Assembly (NCBI RefSeq): GCF_027409185.1
Contig: NC_084472.1
Location: 49,029,427 to 49,093,426 of the forward strand
From: Cynocephalus volans
Taxonomy: Eukaryota > Chordata > Mammalia > Dermoptera > Cynocephalidae
Length of the DNA stretch: 64,000 nucleotides
Direction of reading: 5' to 3'
Shown here: positions 56,740-64,000 of the stretch, piece after piece
How positions within the stretch are numbered: the stretch's first letter is position 1
Layout of the letters: each line of letters begins with the position of its first letter
Translations under genes and position numbers: made by a program
The notes under the pieces: model-generated
Database searches by the model: none
Seen by the model: the letters and a program-made list of their open reading frames with translations, nothing else
What the model was told of the DNA's origin: nothing

Positions 56740-57240
56740 CTTGCCTGGCACAGTGTCATGGATACTGGTAAAAGACACAGGACCCCTGAGTAAGGGACAA
56801 AGGTTTATTGCTCAATTGCACTGCAAGCAGCGTGTGCATCACCATATTTACATAAGCTTTTCTTGCTCCCCAAGTCCCACAGGGGCGATGCAGTTGGATG
56901 ACTGCACACACAGTTTGTTGCATTATAGGAGAGGAAGATTAAATTTAGGGAACCCAAGTATTCTATAATGGCAGTAACATCTCTGCCTTTTGCTCTAGAG
57001 AGAAACTCTATCTGTATTTTCCAAGTGTTCACTATATAAACGTCCTTGAAAAGATAGTCCAGAACAAAGGACAGTTATTGCTCATAGTATGTGCAGAAAT
57101 ACAAGAGACCCATGGAGAATTGTCTTCCAACATAGGACAACATTAAGAAACAGGATGCTATTCCTAATTGTGCTGGGACAACAGGCATGAACCAGCACTT
57201 TTCCAGGGGAATCAGGACGTAGATTCACTGGTTCCTAACA
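56740..57240 (-). mobile_element. ERV LTR (ERV1-like)
   Basis: Read on the minus strand, the unit begins TGTTAGGAACCAGTGAATCT at 57240. It has a TATA-like TTTATATAG near 57040 and a GAGCAATAAACCTTTGTCC poly(A) signal block near 56812, then a U5-like tail ending near 56740. This is the promoter, R and U5 layout of a retroviral LTR. I found no internal region, so it is probably solo. The left edge and duplication are not resolved. Confidence 0.6.
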
Positions 57241-58216
57241 GTCTCTGCTACATTTTCTAATTCTGTGGTATCTATCATCTGGAGGAATAATATAAAAGAC
57301 ACCAGTTCATCAGAAACCAAGAAGTATGTAAAGATAACAGTGCCCATTGTAGCCATTTTCTAGTTATCACAACTGGATCTTTAAATCTAAAGCCTCTAGT
57401 GTTAGGATCTTGAATGGACTTGACATGTTGCAATGTGAATGCTGTGTTTTTTTTAGTGTGAGAGATCTAGATTAGGACATCAGGTAACTGAGATCTAGGG
57501 TCAGATTTTCTATTAATTTTACTTCTAATCTTGGACATGTCACTTAACATTTTACTAACCTCAATTTATTTATTCTGTGTAATTAGTTATTAATGCCTTT
57601 CTCCATCTCAGGTTTGATTTGAACTAAGCCACTGATCATGGTCTAGGAATCTGAGATGAATTCAGATGGATAGATAACCCCTTTGGCTAAAGTGTCTGTG
57701 GTTGCACTAAACCTCTGAGCTCTTCTTGCCTCTCTTAGAAGATATTTCTTGTTTGTGTCATCAAACACAACAAAATGTTCTTTCTCTTAAAGTTGTTAAG
57801 TTTTGGTCTACTTTTTGAATAAATTCAATAGCAGTTAAGTGACTTATTTAGACCCTATTTTCAGCTGGGTTTTCCTTTATCACAGCTTTCATCTCACATA
57901 CCAATTCCAGCTGCTATCCTGAAAAACTGTAGAGGAAATTTCTGAGATTGTCTCTTTATGGGCACAGGAGGAGAGATTGGTGGCACTTGTGCCAAATATT
58001 TCCATCTTTGATCTGAATTCTCATTCCTTATTTGCTAATATTTGATCAATTTCTTTTTGTCTAATTACTTCAAAAGGCAATTAAAGAGTGAGACTCTCTT
58101 TGATCACTTCTTCAATAAAGACCTAAGAAACACTTCACCGACTATATTATCTCCTTTTTATCCATGATCTTCGATTATTTCTACTAATTCTTCGGTGCTT
58201 TCTTGGCTTTCATGTT
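57241..58216. other. Unassigned DNA, possible extension of coding-like relic
   Basis: On the minus strand, 58216 to about 57880 continues with broken coding-like stretches after the frame at 58217-58519 (for example a QESTEELVEIIEDHG patch near 58180). No family is recognised. The rest is unassigned. Confidence 0.3.
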
Positions 58217-58519
58217 TTAATTATTTTTCAATATTGGTTCTACAGTCATTACAGAAGGCTGTATAAACGTTGGCAGTGGAAACAGAGTATGCAGGGGCCT
58301 GCCTACATGCCTAAATTCTGGTCTGCATCTTTGCAATATTTCTGTCCTCCTCATTTCATTTTCAAAAGCCATTTTTATCTTAAAATTGGCTTTTTGCAAT
58401 TTAGACCTGTAAGATTTTAGTTCAAAGAATCTGTCTAGGTCTAGGCTTTCAATTATGACATGTTTAAATATAGACTCCAGGCTTTCTGGGCGGTTTTTTA
58501 TTTTAACTTTTCTTTTCAA
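58217..58519 (-). pseudogene. Coding-like relic, gene not identified
   Basis: A 100-codon minus-strand frame begins MKRKVKIKNRPESLESIFKH and has charged, helix-like composition (FFELKSYRSKLQKANFKIKM). More such sequence follows downstream in other frames after stops, as in a decayed processed pseudogene or old exon. No poly(A) tail, splice site or parent gene could be fixed. Confidence 0.3.
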
Positions 58520-59554
58520 TATCCTACTAATTAATGTCCTTATTTTATAACAATTTACTATTTATAATTTAATTGTTCACTTAATTTTCTTCACTTTTAT
58601 TCAAAGTCATACATGCATATGTTTTAGGAAGCAAAAAGAACAGAAGGGCTATAAAGAAAACCACCAATTCTCTTTTCTTTGCCCTCCCACCCACAGAGTC
58701 TTGATCCTCAGAGGCAAACATTTTTAACTGCTTGTTCCTCCCCCCCCCCCAGGCTAGCCTCCAAATATTTAATTATCACACTTATTCCATTATCTTTTAT
58801 TTATTGTCCTCCTGCTATGATAGATGAGGATTTCACTCACACCACTCCCCACCTCCTATCTCTCTGTATATAGTTTTGTTACCATAGTTTCTCCTCTGCA
58901 CATCTCTGCAACAAGAAAATTATTTAAAACTTCATTTCTTGGCCCACAGATTATAAACAACATACCTTGGTCCTCCACTTTACAAGAAGACAGGACACTA
59001 AAGCTTACACCTTTCTCTTCTCCTCTCCTACTTCCATGTCTCAACTCTGTCAACCATATCTATAATTTTTAAAATATCAGGGCTCATATTATTAATAATT
59101 TGTTCTATAATGTTAGTGCAGTCATTCACTTTTTGTCTATAGATTGATTCTAAGAGATGAAAACCAATAAGTGATATTTAATTTTCTGTGGCATGTTAAT
59201 AATGAGTTAGGTAATAAGCTATGACTCCATATCCTTTTCTGGTGTTATGTTCTCCACTTAAAGTAGAATGCACTTAGAATCAGTTCAACTGTATTCTACT
59301 TTTTTGTTTTTGATTTTACAGTTTACCAATTCCCTTTAGCATATTCTCAAACAGTTCTAGATTCATAATCATATCATCTATTCTTGTATTATCCCTTTCT
59401 TTCTCTTCCAGAGGCCTTCCTTTTGGAGTCTTAATTCTCTTTCCAAAAAGTACGGATTAGTTGCTTTCTAGGCCTGACTTACAGACTTCCCTTCATAGCA
59501 CTCTGGTCTGGATCCTCTGTTCCTCCCTTCCTATAACTTCTTTCTTGATTTTCT
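58520..59554. other. Unassigned pyrimidine-rich DNA
   Basis: Contains a run of C at 58740-58751. Short frames have no domain resemblance. Nothing else is recognised. Confidence 0.4.
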
Positions 59555-60000
59555 CTTTTAGTTTTCTGGAGCAAATGCTCAAAGAACTTTCTATGACAGA
59601 GTACCTGAGCATCCTGGTAGGTCTAAAAATGTTTTCATTCTACCATTACATTTGATGTATTGGCTATTATCTTTGAGTATGCAAGTGCTGTTGGTAAGAT
59701 GTCAGATCTCACTACTTTGTAGGCAACTTTTGTTTTAACTTCTTCATGACCCACTCTTTGGAATGTTTTCCTTATCCTTGGTGTTCTGAAATTTCACCAT
59801 GATATCTCGAGGCGTTTCTTTACATATTCATTGCATTTAGCACTATCTGATTTGATCTGAGCACTTTTGTTCTTTTTTGGTTCTTGGAAATTTTCTTCTG
59901 ATTTCTCTTGTTCTGCAAATTTGCTGGATCTTAGTCTTTATCTCTCCTCTAAATTGAAGACTCAAATCTGCCCCTACATTCTTAATCTCTGCAACTTCTC
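59555..60000. repeat. Ancient interspersed repeat, class uncertain
   Basis: TTATCCTTGGTGTTCTGAAA, TTTCACCATGATATCTCGAG and TTGGAAATTTTCTTCTGATT occur in an order that recurs in mammalian genomes in my recollection. I cannot assign it to a named family. Confidence 0.4.
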
Positions 60001-60039
60001 CCTAGATCATTTTATCGTGTCCCACAGACCAGACTAAAA

Positions 60040-60410
60040 TTTTCCCTTATTATGATGACTTCTACATTTATGTTTCCAGGCTGCTCTCCCTCCAGACCTA
60101 TAGATCTTGTAGATCTATAGACCCAATTGCCTATTTAATAGATCCAATTGCCTATTTGAACTACGTACTTGGATGTGTAATAGTCATCTCAAATTTAACA
60201 AGGCCTAATTAGAAGTCTTGATTTCTTTTTTCACCCTTAACAACTGTATCATATCCATTGTCACAAGTCACCAACACCATCCACTTAGATGTTTAACAAA
60301 AAAATCTAGAAGTTACCTGTAATTCCTTTCATTCCCTCCCACCAAACCACAGATTCATCTATTAATGCAAACTTTATCCTGGATCTGACCACTTCTCATC
60401 AATCGACATC
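60040..60410 (+). mobile_element. L2 LINE fragment
   Basis: The forward L2 order is seen: CCTCCAGACCTATAGATCTT, CAATTGCCTATTTGAACTAC, ACTTGGATGTGTAATAGTCA, TCTCAAATTTAACAAGGCCT and GATCTGACCACTTCTCATCA. A local duplication (CCAATTGCCTATTT twice) sits at 60124-60160. Confidence 0.62.
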
Positions 60411-60481
60411 AAAATATTTTTTTTCCAAAATCAGTTTCCCGAAAGTTTATAATCTGATGTGTGAGTGCGAATGTCTCAGAG

Positions 60482-60690
60482 TTCAACTGACTGGCTTGGT
60501 TTCAAATACTAGCTTTACCACTAAATACTTGTGTGACCTTGAGCATTGTCCTTAATAACCCTATACCTCAGTTTTCTCAGCTATATAATGGAGATAATAA
60601 AATATCTTCCTTGTGGGGTACTGTATAGGGCACACAATATGTCCTCAATAACTGTTCATTGTTATGATTATTGTTATTATTACTGAAATA
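60482..60690 (+). mobile_element. MIR SINE
   Basis: GGTTTCAAATACTAGCTTTA, CTTGTGTGACCTTGAGCA, TACCTCAGTTTTCTCAGCTA, AATGGAGATAATAAAATATC and ACAATATGTCCTCAATAACT follow the MIR order closely. This is one of the best MIR copies in the window. Confidence 0.8.
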
Positions 60691-60759
60691 ACTTCCTGAA
60701 TAATTTTCTTTATTTCACTTCTCCAGCTGCCAGAATGTTCACTCATTACCTCTTTTTTA

Positions 60760-61205
60760 CTTTAAAATCATAATGGACTACAACACACATACAGAAAAGT
60801 GCAACCTGCATGTATAACTCAGTAAATTTCAGAAAATAAGCATCCATGAACTCACAAACAGTTAGAGAAATAAAATTTAGCTAGCACCTCAGATGACCTC
60901 TTCATACTTCTCTCTTTTCTCCAAAAGTAACAATTATTCTTATTTGTAACACTATAATTTACTTGTTCACTTTTTTGACTTTATACAAACAGATCTACAC
61001 AGTATGCATTCTTTGGTATCTGGCCTCTTTTGCTTACTACTACATCTGTGAAATTAGTCCATGTGTATACAGCAGAAGTATATTCATTATACTACACTTC
61101 ATTGTATGAATATGTAAAACATTGTTTATTTAATCTACCATTGATGGGCACCTGGGTTGTTTCCAATCTTTAGCTATCATAAATAATGCTACCACAAACA
61201 ACCCA
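60760..61205 (-). mobile_element. L1M 3' fragment
   Basis: The plus strand has the reverse of the L1M 3' region: GTATCTGGCCTCTTTTGCTT, TTCATTGTATGAATATG, ATCTACCATTGATGGGCACC, TGGGTTGTTTCCAATCTTTA and AGCTATCATAAATAATGCTA. Confidence 0.75.
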
Positions 61206-61229
61206 GTGCAAATATTTAAATATAATAGC

Positions 61230-61955
61230 AATATATGTGAAACCATTGGGAAACAGGTACTTACGTATTATTGGTGGGAGCATAAATTGGTACAATCTTT
61301 TAGAAAGCAATTTAGAAACGTGCATTAAAATTTAAAATTTACTGTACTCTTTGACCCAGAAATTCCACTTTAAGCAATTTATCTTACAGAAGTACTGATA
61401 AAAGTTCACCAAAATGTTTACACAAGAATGTTTGTGTAGAATTATTTACAATAAAATATTAGAAATAATCAAAACAACTTAAAAATATTTTAAGAGAGTC
61501 TTTAAAATTATGGTATAGTCATAAAATGAAATAATCTGTAGTCACTAAAAAGAGTGTGGTAAATCTATCTACATACCAACATGGAAAGATATCAATGACA
61601 TACTAAGTTATAAAAGCAAATTACTGATACATTCTACGTTTGAACTTCAAACGTGCTAAGTTTTAAAAGACAACTGGAAAAAAACACATTGTATGTGTCC
61701 ATTTATATTAAATGTCCAGAAAAAGCAAATCTAGAGAGACCTAAGCAGATCGGAGGTGACCTTGGGGCTGGGGTGGGAACAGGAAATACACACAAATGAG
61801 CATGAGGGATCTCTCTGAGGTGATGGGAATGTTCTAAACCTAAACTGTAGTGATGGTTGGAGAGTTAACTCTGCCAATTTACTAAAAATCATTGAATTCA
61901 CTTTGTGAACTCATGGTATATAAATTATACCTCAATAAAGCTGTTTTATAAAAAA
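61230..61955 (+). mobile_element. L1M 3' fragment
   Basis: GGTGGGAGCATAAATTGGTA, TTGACCCAGAAATTCCACTT, ATTTACAATAAAATATTAGA, and at the end TTATACCTCAATAAAGCTGT with an A-rich tail follow the forward L1M C-terminal and 3'UTR order. It abuts a minus-strand L1M piece, which gives an inverted arrangement. Confidence 0.8.
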
Positions 61956-62304
61956 AGAAACAACTAATCAGGATAGCAATGGCATGTGCATATGCAGGTG
62001 TATTAACATTTCCACAAAGAACGTTCTTCCTTACGACATTTCTATATTGTTTGGATATTTTTCAATAGTAAATATTGTTTTCATATTCTGGAAATTTTAT
62101 AAAGATAAATACGATTATTATCTTTCAAAGCTCTTAGATTGAATATGGTATGATCTCTACCTCTCAACCCCCCAAAAAGCAGAACTCGAAGTTACATACT
62201 GTCTGCCAGAGTTGGCAGTTTGATATATTTTGCCAAAGTAGGGTGAATAAAGAAGATCAAATCATTTGTAACAGCAGCATCACAGAATGGGATGTAACAA
62301 AAGT
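61956..62304. other. Unassigned DNA
   Basis: About 350 bp with no recognisable element. Confidence 0.4.
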
Positions 62305-62500
62305 AATCAATCACTAACACTTACTAAACACTGCTCTAAATGCTTTAAACAAAATCACCTATTTAATCCATGTAACTATCCAGTGTTGCAATCCAACCAC
62401 TAAGCACTTGGCAAAAAGCCACAGAGATGGTTAAAGCAAATCAGGGATTGAAGCCAAGAAACAAACACTTCAGTTCCTGGGCTATACAGCTTCATCAAAC
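62305..62500 (-). mobile_element. MIR SINE
   Basis: CTAACACTTACTAAACACTG, TCTAAATGCTTTAAAC, CACCTATTTAATCCATGTAA, AAAGCCACAGAGATGG and TCAGGGATTGAAGCC are the reverse of MIR in order. Confidence 0.65.
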
Positions 62501-62678
62501 TCTCCATACCCAGGCAGTGGTCATGTTACACAAACCAGTTCTTCTCTGATTACACATGTTTGCTTCAATAAATCATTTTCTACATTTTGATTCTGGTAAC
62601 AACATTTTCAATATATTTTAATATATTTTTCACTATTTCCACATTGCCAATTCAAGTCAATGGAATATGTAAAGTCAG

Positions 62679-63095
62679 TGTATTAGTCTGCTTTCTGTTG
62701 TTTATATAACAAAATGCCTGAAACTGATAATTTATAAAGAGATGAAATTTATTTTCTTACAGTTTTGGACACTGGGAAGTCCAAGGTCTAGGGAGCACAT
62801 CTGGTGAGGGCCTTCTTGGTGTGTGGTGACTCTCTACAGCAATTCAGGGTGCCACATAGTGAGAATGGACTGAACAAGCGAGGACTAACTTCCTCATTCA
62901 CTCTCCTTATAAAGCCATCAGAATCATGCCCATGACCATCCATTAAACCATCAACCCATCACTCCACAAATGAATCAATCATTCACTAGAGTATGGTCCT
63001 CATGATCCAATCACTTCTTGAAGGTCCCACCTTCCACCTCCATATTGGGGGTTAAGTCCTAACATGAGCCCGGGGGGGACATTCAAACCAAAGCA
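62679..63095 (-). mobile_element. ERVL-MaLR solo LTR
   Basis: On the plus strand it runs from TGTATTAGTCTGCTTTCTGT through GATAATTTATAAAGAGATGA, GACACTGGGAAGTCCAAGGT and TGATCCAATCACTTCTTGAA to CATTCAAACCAAAGCA. It is bounded by an exact 5-bp GTCAG duplication at 62674-62678 and 63096-63100, which is the size expected for ERVL-MaLR. No internal region is present. Confidence 0.9.
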
Positions 63096-63100
63096 GTCAG

Positions 63101-64000
63101 GTACTCAGGGCTTTTGTTTACATAATGTTAAATAGCTAACTCAGGAAATAGCACAGAGTGAGGGCTTAGAAAATACTGCTGGATCATGTTGAATGCTTTC
63201 AACAATGCTTATGTTCACAAATCCAAATAGGCTGGTAGTTTTGGCAACAATCTTTAAAAACAACAAAAAGGCATAATTTATGGGCTGAATCCCTTTCCAT
63301 GTTTTTTCAAGCTTTAAGACCTCAGTAAGCCCGATTCAATAAGGATTGCCTACCAAAAGATCATCACAGACCATCACATTTCAATTATTTCTACATCTTC
63401 ACTGTCAAGTAATTAATAAGCCAAGTTCTCAGCTACGCTGATCGTATATCAGATAGATGTGACATGCTCTCCTACACCTCCTACCGAAAAAGATGATACA
63501 GTATGTTAAAACCGAAAATAAGATATTAAAATCCATTTAGATTCTCAAGTCATTAGATAGGAAAATAAATCTGGTCACTCATGCTTGGCTATGATTTCCT
63601 TAAGATGATGCTGATTTTGCTATGTTCTATATTTCTGCAGCTAAAGGTTACAAATGTTTACAGTACAAAATGAGCCTTATAAACCTTGTCTTAAAATTTG
63701 AAAAAAATGGTCCCTTTTCTTATTAAAGCACCCATGAATCCCAAATAAATACAAATCCTAGTATATACTAATGTAAAGGATTTTCACCCTTGTCTTGTGT
63801 TATTGATATTATCTTTCTACCTTTTTTTGCCAAGCTGAAATAAAAATAACAGTTCTTTGAACAACTTGGTTCATGATTCAATCTAAAAAGCCTCATTTAA
63901 ATATAGCTTCATTCATTAACTTTGAAATTAAGTTATATTAGCTCTTGCCATGTCAATGTTAAAGTCCTCAAATATACATGAAAAAGTATTATCTTATTCT
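63101..64000. other. Unassigned DNA to the window end
   Basis: AT-rich with no gene or repeat I recognise. Confidence 0.4.

Noticed and set aside
1..64000. CRISPR arrays, operons or prokaryotic mobile systems
   Set aside because: No regularly spaced direct repeats or dense gene order is seen. All regular repeats are microsatellites, and the repeat families are mammalian.

Overview
The window is nuclear DNA of a placental mammal. It is AT-rich and packed with interspersed repeats: L1 copies of very different ages, L2, MIR, MER5A-like DNA transposon, ERVL-MaLR and other LTRs, and tRNA-derived SINEs. I find no intact host protein-coding gene and no prokaryotic-style gene organisation. The lineage-specific SINE is derived from tRNA-Ile (three copies, one of them a two-part element), and no Alu, B1/B2 or bat Ves elements are evident. 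That combination fits best with a colugo (Dermoptera, CYN-type SINEs). The species call is an inference from memory of SINE families, held at moderate confidence.

Layout. Positions 1-8.4 kb hold an L1 tail, MaLR LTRs, an L2 and unassigned AT-rich DNA. Positions 8.4-11.7 kb hold two old L1 pieces in direct orientation. Positions 12.3-21 kb hold MIR and L2 relics, a small palindromic DNA transposon and a tRNA-Ile SINE. Positions 21.6-22.5 kb hold ERV LTR-like DNA. Positions 24.6-30.5 kb are mostly unassigned, with an LTR end, a second tRNA-Ile SINE, an inverted pair of homologous segments of unknown origin and a coding-like relic. Positions 30.7-32.3 kb are a processed pseudogene of ZCCHC17 on the minus strand. 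Positions 33.26-33.89 kb are an LTR carrying a small DNA transposon.

The central feature is a full-length, young L1 on the plus strand at 34180-41093, with 16-bp target-site duplications. It has a CpG-rich 5'UTR with a YY1-type site, an intact ORF1, an ORF2 with all examined catalytic residues but one single-base frameshift, a short 3'UTR with CA and G tracts, and a poly(A) tail. A SINE with its own 16-bp target-site duplication sits inside this L1's 5'UTR, so the locus is a nested young insertion.

Downstream, 43.4 kb has a MER5A-like element and 47.5-48.0 kb a MaLR LTR. At 50.2-53.1 kb an old L1 is interrupted by a younger 5'-truncated L1 with a 17-bp duplication. A MaLR internal region with its 3' LTR lies at 54.1-56.1 kb and an ERV-type LTR at 56.7-57.2 kb. 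L2, MIR and L1 relics follow at 60-62.5 kb, and a solo MaLR LTR with a 5-bp duplication lies at 62.68-63.1 kb.

The only genes that work together here are the L1 ORFs: ORF1p (RNA chaperone) and ORF2p (endonuclease plus reverse transcriptase). That machinery in trans explains the SINEs and the retropseudogene. I found no evidence of an undescribed biological system. The most interesting items are the SINE-in-L1 configuration, the nearly intact L1, the extra block at an apparent exon junction of the ZCCHC17 retrocopy, a 56-nt hairpin at 41424-41479, and several coding-like or repeated segments I could not assign.
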